Numbered from the stretch's first letter, positions 1 through 12,029 are shown. The stretch: DNA of 64,000 bases from Xylogone sp. PMI_703 (GCA_021399445.1 JAJTUQ010000006.1:2418001-2482000); one strand, 5' to 3'. The notes: generated from the letters alone by a model not told the origin. Made by a program: numbers and translations.

Positions 1-95
1 TATACTCTTAGTTATCTACCAAAATTCACCAAGAATGGCAAAGTCTGACTAGCCGGACTGAATTCAAATTCTTATAATATATATGCAATCATACA

Positions 96-899
96 ATGGC
101 TCCTGGTATTTCGGGTCTTTCAGAACGCATCAGCACCATGTCAGCTCAAGGAATTGCAATAGTCCCACCAGAAATACTCGGTCTCATCCTTGATTTGCTG
201 CAAACGCAATTCCTCCTAATAACGGCGCCGTTGGTATGTAGATGCTGGCGTGACACAATCAACAATCACCCAACCATCCAACAAAGGCTCTTCTTTCAAC
301 CAATCCTTGAAACCAAGAGCAAGCCTTGTATCAACCCGTTCCTTACTAAAGTTTTCAACGTAAATCATACAGCCCGTGGTCGATATGTCAACGATGATCT
401 GTATTTCGTGTTAGGAACTCGTCATACAGAAGAAGCAGTTATGCGTAAAGAAGCATCATGGCGCAGGATGCTGGTACAGCAACCACCTATTCTAAGAGTG
501 GCGAAGGTATCAGGCTACATGGAATCAGATGGAGCACGATATCATAAATTCCGTTTCAAATTTGATGACCATAGAGGTCTGCTGCTGAATCACCTCTCGC
601 TCGCGATGCGTGACATCATTTTTAAGATGAGGCACTTTGAGGGAACCTTATACTGTCAATTTTCCTCCATTTTTACACGTGAGCCCCGGGATTTGAGCGA
701 TGCACTAAATTGGATGAAAAATGATGTGGGTATCATGATGCATTACTATGAAAATGGCTTCGTAAGAGGGAATATATACTCATGGGTAGAGCGGAGATCG
801 CCAGAGCAAGCGATATATGAGGCTGATGTGAAGCTTTATAAGGAAATGCCACAGGCAACTTTGCATGATGAGGAGGATATGTTCATAAGACATGCTTAG
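96..899 (+). CDS. F-box-like protein, 267 aa
   Basis: Single-exon frame. Residues about 22-65 look like an F-box: a PPEILGLILDLL helix, then APLVCRCWRDTI, the usual spacing of a Skp1-binding F-box. F-box proteins recruit substrates to SCF ubiquitin ligases. No leucine-rich, WD40 or kelch repeats follow; the C-terminal 200 residues resemble the unspecialised tails of the many fungal F-box proteins of unknown substrate. A second in-frame ATG at 138 would also leave the F-box whole, so the start is open. The gene lies in an AT-rich stretch beside duplicated and broken genes, which fits an accessory, fast-changing gene. The F-box call is from motif shape only. Confidence 0.6.
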   Translation: MAPGISGLSERISTMSAQGIAIVPPEILGLILDLLQTQFLLITAPLVCRCWRDTINNHPTIQQRLFFQPILETKSKPCINPFLTKVFNVNHTARGRYVNDDLYFVLGTRHTEEAVMRKEASWRRMLVQQPPILRVAKVSGYMESDGARYHKFRFKFDDHRGLLLNHLSLAMRDIIFKMRHFEGTLYCQFSSIFTREPRDLSDALNWMKNDVGIMMHYYENGFVRGNIYSWVERRSPEQAIYEADVKLYKEMPQATLHDEEDMFIRHA

Positions 900-1245
900 G
901 CTGACGTTGTTATTTGGCGGTTTCTATCATTCGGTTAAACTATTGGGCTTCATTTCTTCTGCCACTCTGTTTAAATTTCGAGTAAGGCTATCAAAATATG
1001 AAGTCTAACAATTCAATTCATGAACCAGAACGCAGCTCCATATCGCCCGTCTAATAGTGTATAGTATTTTACGAAAGAAACCGATCTACCCTGAAGCCCA
1101 TTAAGCCAAAGAAAGAACCTTTGAGACCTGCTAAGCATTTCCTTGGGATCAATGCTATATTTGATTGACATTGTGGTATCAGTAGAAGACTCGAGCACGG
1201 AATAAAGAAATACTAAAAGTTGTGCCACCTTCAAATATATCCTTA
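900..1245. other. Intergenic, convergent 3' ends
   Basis: No convincing coding sequence. Holds the 3' flanks of the F-box-like gene and of the minus-strand gene that ends at 1246. Short frames on the minus strand here have no recognisable features. Confidence 0.5.
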
Positions 1246-2621
1246 TTATACATCCATTTTATAATAGCAGAGCCGGTTAACCTCGTTTGCAAGATCTTGC
1301 GAACTTGACGATGAGTTTTGCAGCTGATCCATGATCCTGTCGAAGGCCGAATTGCTGATATCGGGAAAGTCGTCGTAGTAACTATACCTATACTCCTTAT
1401 CACGGTCATCCTCAGGATAACCGCTGTCTCCAAACGCAGAATCGTCTAGAGGAAGGGGAATACCAGCATTTATTATAAGACGTGCAATACATGCTTGTAA
1501 CACCATAAGCCCTGGGTGTGGCAGAGGATAGTGTGTGGCAAGTTTATTACGCCGGTATATTCTAATTTTAATACCAGGCGCAAGATGTGCAACATTGTCA
1601 GGAATCAACCCACAATCGGCTTCCCCATAAAATATATTGTAGACAGCTTCCGGCCCTTCGATAGGTTCTCCTTCTGAATAACCGTTATTGGATAGCATCC
1701 TTCCGTGTACAGATCTAGGCTCGTATGGTCGATAACATACTAGATAAGTTATTATTTCTCCAGTTTCAGGATCTCGTTGTATCGTTTCTAACATCGGGTC
1801 TAGAACAAAGGCTGCCCTGTTAAATATCTTATTTATACTGAGTCCTAGGCTGATACCATTCTCGAGACTGTCAGTAGAAAGCAACTGATGTACTCTTTTA
1901 TACAGTTTCTTCCCCAGAAATGCTGTCAAGAACATAGCGATAATCTTGCAGGATTGGAAGTTCGGGTCGTTATCCGGGATGTTTTTATTCCTTGGTCTCC
2001 AACTGTAAGCTGCAAGATGTGTAGCCACCGTGTAATTAGGCCCGAGACACCAGTCCGAGAAGAGGCATGTGGTGCTATCTCTGAAAGAAACATCCTCTTT
2101 AAATTCCTTGGATCGGCAAGCCGGTGGTAGAGCATAATGACCTTCTTTGTATCCTTGTAACTCAAATTCTCCTATCCACGCATCTATACTTTCAGCTCTT
2201 ACGTAGTCTGGGTTGTTATTAGTATAACTGAGGTATATTTAGAGGAGACAAATAACGTACAAGAACATAAAGGTGCCGAGTAGTCTTTGAGCTCAACATT
2301 CATACTCCAGAGACGGAGTCTTATAAGGGCGTATCTTATAATTAGACCGAATGTTCCTATGATCTTGCTATCGGATGTAAGCAGTCTTCTCATTTTATCT
2401 CTGAATGATTTAGATGGAGAGTTCTTAATAGCTGCAGATAAGGGGAGGGCGATCCATTTATCCACCCACGAACAGCAGTTCACTTCGAGCTCTATTGAGC
2501 CAATTTCCTCGCAGGTTGCCATTATGAGGTCAGCATCATCAACTTCGAATGCGTTGGCCAGCTTCGCAAACGGATATGGTTGGGGTTGAGGAGCCTCACT
2601 TTCGACTGATGGTGACTCCAT
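1246..2621 (-). CDS. Unknown protein, intact copy of a duplicated pair (436 aa)
   Basis: Not recognised. Model: exon 1 2261-2621, intron 2196-2260 (GTACGT donor, ACTAAT branch, AG end), exon 2 1246-2195; the joined frame is open throughout. The frame extends past the first ATG of the second exon through YALPPACRS, and that segment is shared with a second copy at 3.7-4.3 kb, which is good evidence that it is translated. Exon 1 starts at ATG 2621; the open frame beyond begins at GTG. Shared blocks with the second copy are YALPPACRS, FLGK, DPxLxTIQRDPETxEIITYLVC and FYG. No membrane segment or known catalytic motif was seen. C-terminal part has a serine run and a charged, tyrosine-rich stretch. 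The pairing of an intact and a broken copy argues for a real gene family. Confidence 0.6.
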
Positions 2622-3406
2622 GTTGCGAAACACTTAAGCAAATAGATTTAACTAAAGAGATATCTAGGAGAAAAGTCGATAATAGCTATCCAAAAAAAAT
2701 TTGCTTGGTGAGAAAGCGAGTTGGTTTGGAACTTTTAAGGTGGTAAATGTAACATATTATTAGTATCAGTCCAATTCGAAATGCCATGACGTATTTATTG
2801 CTTTGATGCTTCGAAACACAAAGAATTGATTCACTACCATGCGAATAAAGGATGAGAGAATACGAATGTATATTTGCCCAGCTTTCCCTTCCAGAATGAA
2901 GTAGATGTGCGTAGAACACTTCTTGGTATAAAATATTAGCACGGCGGCACCTATTAATTAACTATTCCTATCCTTTTATAGAAGCAAGTAGAGATAATCT
3001 GAGAAGTAATGAGCGCGTAATATGAGTAAAGTTGAGAAAATGAGCAATTATATTTCTCAATCTAATGTTGAGCAGCTGAATGAAATAAAACCTGAACCTG
3101 ATGGATCCCATATTACTATTTTCTTTAAAGCGGAGCATATAATGAGCAAGCTTCACTATAAAAGTGATCGTGCAGGCAGGAACAATATCTGGGGATTTCA
3201 CCATCAGGTACAATGATATTCATAGATCAGTCTGAGACAATTAATGTATGTGTCTTTGGTCAATACTAGAGTAGATATTAAGTTGGATCATACCAACTGA
3301 GCACAGACTGGACAGCATTGGTTCTTCGCGTTGAAGATACCATACGGATATTTGTTTTCTGGTATGAGAGCCAGAGCTTTTAATAACTACTCCTGGGGGA
3401 AGAAGT
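2622..3406. other. Intergenic, AT-rich
   Basis: AT-rich sequence between the two copies of the duplicated gene. Several short frames on both strands (for example 3022-3216 plus) have no recognisable features. Includes the likely promoter of the minus-strand gene starting at 2621. Confidence 0.4.
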
Positions 3407-3566
3407 TCGCAAATATCTGTGGTCGCAGCTTTCTGGCAATCTTTAGGAGCTCGGTATCACGTTTCTGCCGCTGCTGTTGTTATGTAAACGTTGCACTAAT
3501 CAGCTGGGCATCCTCGCACTGCTTCCGGAACTGTTCGAAGTGGCTGAAATCCATCAAATCCAGAGT
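3407..3566 (-). pseudogene. Peptide remnant, interrupted by a stop
   Basis: On the minus strand a frame starting at ATG 3566 reads a charged, helix-prone peptide (for example FEQFRKQCEDAQLISATF), hits TAA, then continues in the same frame with RDTELLKIARKLRPQIF and ends in TAG. The amphipathic, protein-like composition on both sides of the stop suggests a decayed coding exon, possibly the displaced C-terminal part of the neighbouring broken gene. Weak evidence. Confidence 0.25.
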
Positions 3567-3651
3567 CCCAGACCCGTTGCTTTAGTATAGTTGCTCGTGG
3601 ATGATCCAACTGCAGAGTTATGCAGCACGTGCTCACTGTATCAACGTGCAT

Positions 3652-4340
3652 CTAGAGTCTGAGACCGGCGCTTGATATCTGTGATGTCCACACGGATACA
3701 TTAGCTCTTCCATAAAACGTGTCATAAATCACTTGGGATCCGCCAATTGGATCATGTTCCCGATGGACTGTAAGGACGAGGCCCTCTTCCTCCCACAGTT
3801 GAGCTCTATATACCTGGAAACAGACAAGATACGTAATGATCTCTTTAGTCTCTGGGTCCCGTTGGATAGTATCTAATAGAGGATCTAACACAAAACATGC
3901 CCGGTCGAAAGCGTTATGAAAACCAGGATTGAGACCGATGCTATTTTCAACAGTTTCTCTGGATGGGAGCTGAACAACTTTCTCATATATAGGCTTTCCT
4001 AAAAAATCTGCTAAAAACATTGCCGAGATTTTGCAGGCGTGCAGATTAGGATCATCTTCTGGGAAGTTCTTGTCAGAACACAGATATAAAGGGGCATAAA
4101 CAGCCAGTTCAACTAGGGTTCTCCTTTTATTCTGACGGTTCTCCTTTCGTGGCTTCCAACCATGCCGCAGGGTGAGCCGCCACAGCACCACCTGAACCGA
4201 TGTTTAGTCCTAGGATAGCACATGCTTGATTTTCTCGAAATGAGACTTCCTTAAACTGTGTTGAACGACAAGCTGGTGGGAGAGCATATCTGTCCTCTTT
4301 ATAGCCGTCTAAGTCAAAGTCCCGGCATAAAAGTAGAAAT
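3652..4340 (-). pseudogene. Broken second copy of the 1246-2621 gene
   Basis: Two minus-strand frames together match the intact copy in order. The first carries YALPPACRS and FKE-VSFR (about 4240-4320). The second carries PxDDPNxxxCK, MFLxxFLGK, LDPLLDTIQRDPETKEI and FYGRAN (down to about 3690). Between them, near 4160, a roughly 2-base deletion relative to the intact copy changes frame. An extra stretch absent from the other copy follows. After FYGRAN the similarity stops and the frame ends about 120 residues early. The equivalent of exon 1 of the intact copy was not found upstream. A small unrecognised intron could repair the frame change but would not restore the missing ends, so a pseudogene is most likely. 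Confidence 0.55.
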
Positions 4341-4404
4341 ATTGTGTTGATGAAATTGGTAGACAAAGTTGTGGAATTATCCACTTCTAGTAGCAGCCTT
4401 ATAT

Positions 4405-4680
4405 ATGTCGAGGACGTTAAGTGCCCAAGATAATTTGGAGGTATTTATTGCCAAGGTGAAGAGGTTTTAGGTGTTGTACCTGAAAGAGGAGGCATGCCAC
4501 CGAGTGGTGAAGGTCCTCCGCCAATACCTAGATTGTGTGAGAATACAAGCTATATTTGATAGAAGCGATGTGGAAGAAGGATGGGAAGATATGAACGTTT
4601 ATATACCGCAGGCATTTGATTCACTGGTTGAGATCAGCGAAATTTTATCGAATAAGTATGCCGCGTTCAGCCTTGATTGA
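4405..4680 (+). pseudogene. Small ORF interrupted by one TAG
   Basis: From ATG 4405 the frame reads MSRTLSAQDNLEVFIAKVKRF, meets TAG, then continues in the same frame with a well-formed, charged 72-residue peptide (VVKVLRQYLDCV, WEDMNVYIPQAFDSL) to a stop at 4680. The continuity of protein-like sequence across a single stop suggests a recently disabled small gene, or a 3' exon of a longer gene whose first part lies elsewhere. No family recognised. CAG to TAG would be a single transition. Confidence 0.3.
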
Positions 4681-5531
4681 ATTTAGAGCCTAGAGATTCA
4701 ATTGCATTGGCATATGGTCCTGTGGATCTATATTGAATAATCTACATGAAGGATTTTCAGTAATTCAATGTTAGAAAAGCAATACAACTTACGATATCAG
4801 TAATAAATACCTGAATCCACTGTATTAGGATACTTAGCCACCATACTGTATATTGAATATTGCTACATGGTCAGACTTTTGAGACATTTATCTTGGAGGA
4901 GTCGAGAACTGAAAACTTGAATTGAATCTCATTAGCAGATTCACTTCAATCGACACTCTTGATTATTGAACGTTGTATTATTAAATATTAGCACCATACC
5001 GCATTCAAACTCACTGATTGCCATAACTTATTATCTAAGAAATATAGACTTATCTGATAGAGAGACTGCCTAGCAATTTATATAGCAAGACTGAAAAGCC
5101 TTGTCTAGAGCCCGATGAGCCTCGGTAGATCAGTTCTGGAACCACTTCCGCGCCTTGGCTACTTTGGGAACCACGTGAACATGCGCTCTTTTTTGTTACC
5201 AGATTGAGTTATACGGGGGATAAAAAATTACTTTCATTTGAAATCGAAGGAATCTATATCCTTCATCTGTCTCAAACCAATTGCAGTCTTGCCCATTCCT
5301 AGAATATCGGACCAAGGGAAGTTTGTTGAAGGTTCAAGTTTGAAGCTTCCTTGTGGGGGCCGCAGAGCCACCTAGACGACAGGGAACTTAAGAGTCTTAG
5401 ACTCAGTTATTCATCTCAACAGATGAGAGCTGTGAGATAGTGAAGCTAAAAAAAGATCTCATTATCTGCCTTATGATATAAGAGGGCTTTCTGTTAGTTC
5501 ACTTTCTCTTACATACGACCCAGCTGTCGCT
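4681..5531. other. Intergenic, AT-rich edge of the accessory stretch
   Basis: No coding sequence seen. AT-rich until about 5100, then more balanced and presumably the promoter and leader of the dioxygenase gene at 5532. Confidence 0.4.
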
Positions 5532-6896
5532 ATGTTTCGCTATAGCATACGACCGCTGCGGCAGCTTGGAGTGAATGTAAAGGGAGCTGTCAGATCGAGC
5601 AAAGTTCAGTTCCCACAATTTCCACGCCGAACATATGCGGAGATATCTGAGGTCACCAACGTTCCGGCAGATACTTCTTCTTCAGAAGGAAATCGTCAAC
5701 CGAAAACAAAAACCTATCGTCCATTTAAGCTCTCAAGCTTCCACCCAGTGTGGCTCCGTGATGCCTGTACATGCCCCAGATGCGTGGACCCTTCCTCAAA
5801 ACAGAAGAACTTCCAAACTGCAGAGATTCCCGAAAAAATCTCCATACAGAAAGAAGAGACACTGCCAAATGGAGATGTGAAAATCACGTGGAGCAAGGAT
5901 ATTCCGAGCTGGGGTCCAGACCATACTACAACAATACCACACTCTTTTCTTAGAACACACTCAACCAGGGCCTTAATCAATATTGACCGGAGTCAGCAGC
6001 AAGTTGGGCAGTTCTGGGATGCCGAGAAAATCAGTAATAAGCTTCAATATGTCGATTACCATGACTATCTCACTAACGATGAGACGCTATATACCGCTTT
6101 GTTCCAACTCCGAAGTCACGGATTGCTCCTGGTAAGAGGAGTTCCTGAATCAGAGAAGGCCGTTGAAGAGATCACTGGCAGGATTGGTACTCTACGGGAT
6201 ACTTTCTACGGCCGGACGTGGGATGTAAAATCAGTTCCCAAAGCAAAGAACGTTGCATATACCTCCCAGTTTCTTGGTTTACACATGGACTTATGTTACA
6301 TGGTCAATCCACCTGGGTTCCAATTTCTGCATTGCCTACGCAATACTTGTGAAGGAGGAGCTTCACTATTTTCAGATTCCTTCCAAGCGGCGAATTCTTT
6401 GACCGCGGAGCATTTTACTAACCTCTGTACCTCTTACACTGCATTCCATTACCGTAATGCAGGGGAGCATTACTATCAATACCATAAGGTGATAGACTTG
6501 GCCTCACGCTATCCTCTTGAGATCAAATACGTCAACTGGTCGCCACCGTTTCAGGCACCTTATCCTCTCACGCCTGCTATGCAGAAATCCGGGTTCAGTG
6601 AGCATCTGGAAGCTATTCGGGAATTCAGATCCCGAATAGAGAGCCCTGAAAATCTATTTGAGTACAGGCTTCAGGAGGGCGAGTGTGTTATTTTCAATAA
6701 TCGCAGAGTATTGCATGGAAGGCGAGAGTTTGATACTGAGACAGGTGAAAGGTGGCTCAAGGGTGCATATGTCGACACGGACGTGTTTATGAGCAAATTC
6801 CGGGTGCTCAATGAGAGATATGGAGAGGAGAGGAAGAAAATTAACGAGAAAGCAAAGTATGTCAACTACGATGAATCCCGGGGAGGTACTGCCTAG
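5532..6896 (+). CDS. Gamma-butyrobetaine-type 2-oxoglutarate/Fe(II) dioxygenase, 454 aa
   Basis: Single exon. Members of this family hydroxylate gamma-butyrobetaine (last step of carnitine synthesis) or trimethyllysine, using 2-oxoglutarate, oxygen and Fe(II). The N-terminus is basic and hydroxylated (FRYSIRPLRQLG) as in a mitochondrial presequence. Residues about 75-100 carry WLRDACTCPRCVD, the zinc-binding N-terminal domain typical of GBBH-like proteins. The C-terminal TauD-type fold has the iron ligands HMD near residue 251 and the distal H of RRVLHGR near 394, followed by a 2-oxoglutarate-binding arginine. Length fits the family. Which of the two carnitine-pathway substrates is used cannot be told from motifs alone. 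Confidence 0.8.
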   Translation: MFRYSIRPLRQLGVNVKGAVRSSKVQFPQFPRRTYAEISEVTNVPADTSSSEGNRQPKTKTYRPFKLSSFHPVWLRDACTCPRCVDPSSKQKNFQTAEIPEKISIQKEETLPNGDVKITWSKDIPSWGPDHTTTIPHSFLRTHSTRALINIDRSQQQVGQFWDAEKISNKLQYVDYHDYLTNDETLYTALFQLRSHGLLLVRGVPESEKAVEEITGRIGTLRDTFYGRTWDVKSVPKAKNVAYTSQFLGLHMDLCYMVNPPGFQFLHCLRNTCEGGASLFSDSFQAANSLTAEHFTNLCTSYTAFHYRNAGEHYYQYHKVIDLASRYPLEIKYVNWSPPFQAPYPLTPAMQKSGFSEHLEAIREFRSRIESPENLFEYRLQEGECVIFNNRRVLHGRREFDTETGERWLKGAYVDTDVFMSKFRVLNERYGEERKKINEKAKYVNYDESRGGTA

Positions 6897-7430
6897 GACT
6901 TCGAAAGGTTTCAGAAGGGTCCACGTGATAAAATAAAAATGCAGTAAACACTACAGACATTAGATAAAATGCTGCAAGGGCCACTGCGTACTGTACATAA
7001 GAGCACGACTAGAATCGAGATGTATTTTGAATTGTGGGCTCTTATTCTGAGAGAGATGGGCACAAATATTCTTCTATGATAGGCCACCTAGTCCAACAAT
7101 CCTGCCTAACAGTGAGGCACAAAATTCTGGCCCCTGAGTCTTGCAAGAGCTCAGGAATATGCTTTTTATATCTTTATGTAAGATTCCTGTGCATACAACT
7201 CTTGAAGTATACTACGGAAGAAGTCTGTCAGATTGTAATGAAAATACCCATGATAGGCCTAAAAGCGCCTCAAATAACTCCGAACTCCTTAATGAAAACT
7301 GGCGTCCAGTAGCTTCTTCAAGACTCTAAATCCCTCCGTTTCTCTGATGAGCTATCGATTTGGATAGGGACAGCATTCGCTGTCTTGAGCCACTCGCCAT
7401 TAAAGGCATTAATAAGCCAATTACTTAGTT
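6897..7430. other. Intergenic between convergent genes
   Basis: Holds the 3' flanks of the dioxygenase gene and dapB. The small plus-strand frames have no recognisable features. Confidence 0.5.
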
Positions 7431-10166
7431 CTACAGCACATAGTTAGCTTTATCCTTCTGGAGTCCACGAATGCAAGGGAACTTACTATCATATACTATC
7501 CTGTTTGCATTATGGAAGTAGATGCTGTGATCGCTGTCTGGGAAAACATGCACATCATAATTTTCTACACCTGCTAAGTCGAGCTTATCCAACAATGTCA
7601 ATGTATTCTGCATGTGCACATTATCGTCTGCGACGCCATGCATGATCAGAAAGCGCACATTCTGATGCAGAGCTGTGGTATTACTGATGGCTACATTATC
7701 ATAGCCGCTCGGGTTGTTTTGAGGTGTATGCATGTAACGTTCGGTGTAGATAGAATCATAAAACCGCCAATCGGTGACAGGAGCAACAGCCATTCCATAG
7801 CGGAATGTTTGCCCAGCGTCCATTTCAAGAGTCTTGAGGGTCATGAAGCCACCGTATGACCAGCCCCAGATACACAGTCTTGAAGCATCAACGTATTTCT
7901 TCTGGCCCCAGATTTTGGCTGCCTCAATCTGATCGAGTGCTTCATAGTGGCCAAGATTTCCACGGATGAGAACTCTTGCTTTTCGTCCAATGAAGCCAGT
8001 CCCTCGGCCATCAACGGTTACTACGATATAACCTAGACTGGAGGCCACGTAAGCCTGGAAGTCGACAGTAAATGATTTAGTAACCATTTGCGAACCTGGA
8101 CCACCATACAAGTAGAATAAGACGGGGTACTTCTTCTTAGGATTAAAATGCGGCGGTCTTCGCTCGACGACATTCAAGTCGACTCCATCGATGTTTATGG
8201 TGGAATACACCAAAATTGGTAGCTCATGTTTCTTTGCCGTTTCAGCCAAATCGGAATTAGTTTCCACGGTTTTCTCGAAGTTTGTGTGTGTGCTGGGTGT
8301 GTTGATAACCTTTTGCCACGGGATGCCCGGGCCATTGTAGCTTAGTAGTGCATAGCCCGCACCACTAGAGAAGGAAACATCATAGAAGCCTTCCTTACTC
8401 GTGTCAGTAAGAGATGTGAGGCTAGTTCCGTCTAGCTTGACATAGTAGACATGGCGTTGTATGGACGATTCCTTTGTCGCCTTGAAATAAACCAAGTTAT
8501 TTTTGAGGTCAACGGCCGATGGTGCCGAGTCAACCTCCCAATTTCCCGAAGTCAACAATTTTGGTTCAGAGTTATTCATTGGAGTGAAATAGGCCAGATG
8601 ATCATAGCCTTCATAGACATAGGTCTCAATGTATCCATCGAAAGGCCGGCCATTAGAAGGATCGGCTGGAACGTATTGTGTATTCTCAGAGACCTCAAAC
8701 CATCCACCATCAATCTTTTGAACGTCTGTAGTTCGTATAGTTTGTCCTGTTCGAGCAGTAACATCAACTAGTACGACTCGTAAAACATCGCTTTCTCTGT
8801 TAGTTTCACGAATGAGAGCCTTCCCAGTTGAGCCAGCCCAGATGACCTCAGTTATCAACAGGTCATCTGGTTGAAAGCCGCCAGAAATTTTGACTTCAAA
8901 GACATCACCCTTCTCGATATCATAGAACTGTAGATCAACAGTTGGATTCGGTGCACCAGCCTTGGGATACTTAATTTCGCGGACCTCCGGGTAGTTTTCT
9001 TCTCCTGATGGAGGCGCCTGTCCACTGGGCCTGGAGACGAAGTATTGGACTGGGTACTCCGGGACTAGTGTCTCATTTGTTCGTAGGAATGCTATATACT
9101 TGCCATCTTCCGCCCACCAAGTGGCACTATTACCACCGAAGACTTCCTCCTCATATACCCAATCGGGAACACCGTAAAATAGTTCAGTACCGCCGTCAGT
9201 TGTAATCTGGGTGACCTTAGCGTCAGATAGTTTCCGTAAGAACATGTTATTGTCCCTGGTGAAGACAACAGCATCACTCTGAGGGCTCCAACTGGCAAGC
9301 TGGATTCTCCCTTCCGGATTAGCGGGATCCAAGGCTTCGGCACTCTGCGATTCCACGTCGAATATCCAGTACTTGGCGTAGAATGAGTGTCTCCAATTTG
9401 ATTGTACGTCGGTAGCTATAAGAATCTTCTTGAGATCCTTACTAGGAAATACTCTGCTAGGATACCGTGTAGTGCCTCCAGTGATAAACGAATGCTCTTT
9501 CATCAGTGTCTTCGAAGAAGTGGTGCCTTCTGCAGCGGCATCCTGGCCTCTGACATCCTCTACCACAAGATAATCTTTCCCCGGCACTGATTTCTCAAGC
9601 AGGAGCCCATCCTCACCATTCGCACCCTCAATCCAGTCCATCGATTGATGTTTGACGCGCCATTGGCTGCTGAATATCTCGTCCAACGTAACTTTCTTTC
9701 CGCTACCTCTCGAGACTGTTGCCTGGGGATCGTGTGGTTTTGTTGAACTGTGCTTGTACGATTTTTGACCGATAAATATGACAAGAGCTGCAACCCAAGC
9801 TGCGACGAATAATCCTCCGATTATCCACATCCACCGTTTGTACTTTTTATCCGCCGACTTGCCAACTCTGTTGTGGAGAAATGGGCCTTCTTCGAGGTCG
9901 TCCTCTTCTTCGTCTTCTCGATATTTTTGAGAATGTGGATTATCGGTGTATGCTAACGAGTCACCTCTAGGAGGATATTTCGATCCGTTCTTGCCATTAT
10001 CAGCTGCGCGCCCACCCTTCTTCTCATCGGCTTCCACGCGTTCCCCTATACGATCGAACATTAGGCTTGTAGTCGAGACTGACGAGATCGAATCCTCAGA
10101 TTGCCGTCTGCCATTATCCTCCGCCTCCAGCGGCAGGAGATTGACTTCTTCTGCTTTGCCAGCCAT
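7431..10166 (-). CDS. dapB: Dipeptidyl aminopeptidase B (vacuolar type II membrane serine peptidase), 911 aa
   Basis: Single exon. Removes X-Pro/X-Ala dipeptides from peptide N-termini; the family member DapB sits in the vacuolar membrane. Domains: acidic, serine-rich cytosolic tail (1-110); one hydrophobic helix [20 protein letters not shown] at about 111-131; beta-propeller (about 200-600) with the DWVYEEEVF motif that holds the Glu residues binding the peptide N-terminus; alpha/beta-hydrolase with YGGPGSQ, nucleophile GWSYGG (Ser about 770), Asp in the ADDNVH region (about 846) and His in SDHSIY (about 879). Length and order match the S9B family (DPP4, yeast DAP2). No lesions seen. Confidence 0.95.
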   Translation of the reverse strand: MAGKAEEVNLLPLEAEDNGRRQSEDSISSVSTTSLMFDRIGERVEADEKKGGRAADNGKNGSKYPPRGDSLAYTDNPHSQKYREDEEEDDLEEGPFLHNRVGKSADKKYKRWMWIIGGLFVAAWVAALVIFIGQKSYKHSSTKPHDPQATVSRGSGKKVTLDEIFSSQWRVKHQSMDWIEGANGEDGLLLEKSVPGKDYLVVEDVRGQDAAAEGTTSSKTLMKEHSFITGGTTRYPSRVFPSKDLKKILIATDVQSNWRHSFYAKYWIFDVESQSAEALDPANPEGRIQLASWSPQSDAVVFTRDNNMFLRKLSDAKVTQITTDGGTELFYGVPDWVYEEEVFGGNSATWWAEDGKYIAFLRTNETLVPEYPVQYFVSRPSGQAPPSGEENYPEVREIKYPKAGAPNPTVDLQFYDIEKGDVFEVKISGGFQPDDLLITEVIWAGSTGKALIRETNRESDVLRVVLVDVTARTGQTIRTTDVQKIDGGWFEVSENTQYVPADPSNGRPFDGYIETYVYEGYDHLAYFTPMNNSEPKLLTSGNWEVDSAPSAVDLKNNLVYFKATKESSIQRHVYYVKLDGTSLTSLTDTSKEGFYDVSFSSGAGYALLSYNGPGIPWQKVINTPSTHTNFEKTVETNSDLAETAKKHELPILVYSTINIDGVDLNVVERRPPHFNPKKKYPVLFYLYGGPGSQMVTKSFTVDFQAYVASSLGYIVVTVDGRGTGFIGRKARVLIRGNLGHYEALDQIEAAKIWGQKKYVDASRLCIWGWSYGGFMTLKTLEMDAGQTFRYGMAVAPVTDWRFYDSIYTERYMHTPQNNPSGYDNVAISNTTALHQNVRFLIMHGVADDNVHMQNTLTLLDKLDLAGVENYDVHVFPDSDHSIYFHNANRIVYDSKFPCIRGLQKDKANYVL

Positions 10167-10850
10167 GATTATGTCGCTCTCATTTCAAAACGGGTGGATA
10201 ACAGCTGGCTTTCAAATCGTAAGCAGTATGTACCAAGTAGCGAATACCTGTATGCAAGACTAGTAGGGGTCAAAGGGAGGGGTTGCGAATGGAGAAAGAG
10301 AAATGCGAACACCAAGCCCAAAGCTCCTCAGCACAAAGAATTGCTTTTCCTAGATAAGAAATAAAGAATCCATTGACTTCCGAGATTAGATGCTCAGCCG
10401 GTCTATCCTTTGTCTCAGCATTCTTATTGGCTTTAGCGAGATGTTGTCAACCACTGTGGCTGGTGTCTCAGGTAATCAGTCAAGAGTGTGCATCAAAGCT
10501 GACGACTGCAGAAAAGGCATAATGACCCAATAATGAATTGAGTTGTTCTATTATAATGGGTCAGAGTTTTAAGAGCTCTCAGATGAATGTAGCTTTGTCA
10601 TTTCATAAAATGAACCTTTCATGGAGGCCGCGGTAACTACAAACAGCTCTAAAGTGGCTTGAATTGATAACGGAGCTTCAGCCACAGCACCCCACAGTAC
10701 TCCGTATCAATCGATCGATTTATGACCCTGACATCATCGGCGAAGTACAGTATGATGTAGACGCCTAACTTTCTAGTGTAATTACTTCAATTCATTTTTA
10801 TAACACAGTAACACTTTTAATTAGAGCGTAACACATAGACTCCAGTCTCA
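10167..10850. promoter_or_regulatory. Divergent promoter, dapB and NAD(P)HX dehydratase
   Basis: 684 bp between two divergent start codons; must hold both promoters. No specific operator recognised. AT-rich towards 10800. Confidence 0.4.
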
Positions 10851-12029
10851 ATGTCTGGGGAAGCGCCCAAGATGTCTTCTACTACGAAGGACGTATTGCT
10901 GAGAGTCCGGAAGATGATTCCACCAATGTTGGAGAGGTTTCACAAAGGTATTTGTTCAAGCTTGGGGTTGTTGCGATCCAGAAGCCCGAAGTAACAACAT
11001 CACTAATGTTAATTTTCAGGTCAGATGGGAAGAATAGCCGTTATAGGTGGCAGTGAAGATTATACGGGAGCTCCCTATTTCTCTGCAATGGCTAGTGCCA
11101 GGCTGGGCTGTGATATGGTATACCCGTCCTCATGATTTACTGGGAACTCGAGCTGGTTATATCTAACAAATAAAATAGAGCCATGTTATTTGCGAACCTC
11201 AAGCAGCCCAAGTCATTAAGTCATACTCACCGAACCTCATGGTGCACCCTTTAATGCGTCAATCGATGCACGCGGAGACTTCTGATTCGGCTGATACCAT
11301 TGCTTCGTCCATTATCAATATGTTTTCTCGCCTTCATGTTCTTGTTGTTGGCCCTGGTTTAGGACGAGATCCCCTCATGCAGGAAACTTGCATACGAGTG
11401 CTAAAGGCGGCCAGAAAAGAGAATATACCCTTTGTCCTTGACGCGGATGGTCTCTTCCTGGCTCAAACTCACCCGGAAATTGTCCAAGGCTACAGGGAAT
11501 GTATACTGACACCTAATGTCGTTGAGTTTGGCCGGTTATGCAAATCCAAGAACATTGATACCAGCGGGCTCACAGGCTCTCAGGCCGTCGAGAAACTGGC
11601 CAAGGAATTTGGAGGTGTTACCATCATTCAGAAAGGACCCAAGGATTATATCTCGAATGGCGATCGTACATTAGTCGGTGATCTTGAGGGAGGATTAAAG
11701 CGAAGTGGTGGACAGGGTGATACATTGACAGGATCCCTGGCGACATTCTTGGGTTGGAGAAAAGCTTACTTGGATAAGATTTGGGATCACGAAGGAGATT
11801 TGGATAGCGTGGAACTATTGGCATTGGCGGCATTTGGTGGAAGTTCAGTTACAAGAGTGAGTACATTATTCCATCTTAAGAATCAAAGATACTAAACTGT
11901 GTATTCATTTAGGAGTGCTCAAGACTAGCATTTGGAAAGAGAGGCCGAAGTTTACAGGCCAGCGATTTGACGGAGGAGGTTGCAACGGCCTTTACCAATC
12001 TATTCGAGAATTCGGGACCGAAGCTTTAA
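10851..12029 (+). CDS. ATP-dependent (S)-NAD(P)H-hydrate dehydratase, 329 aa
   Basis: Repairs hydrated NADH/NADPH (NAD(P)HX) at the cost of ATP; YjeF_C/CARKD family, ribokinase-like fold. Model: exons 10851-10947, 11020-11117, 11179-11856, 11913-12029, giving one open frame of 330 codons. Motifs: [16 protein letters not shown] near the N-terminus, [28 protein letters not shown] and the nucleotide-binding [17 protein letters not shown] (GSGDxLxG-like). No YjeF_N epimerase domain is fused, as is usual in fungi. Donors are GTATTT, GTATAC and GTGAGT. Cytosolic or mitochondrial location cannot be told. Confidence 0.9.
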
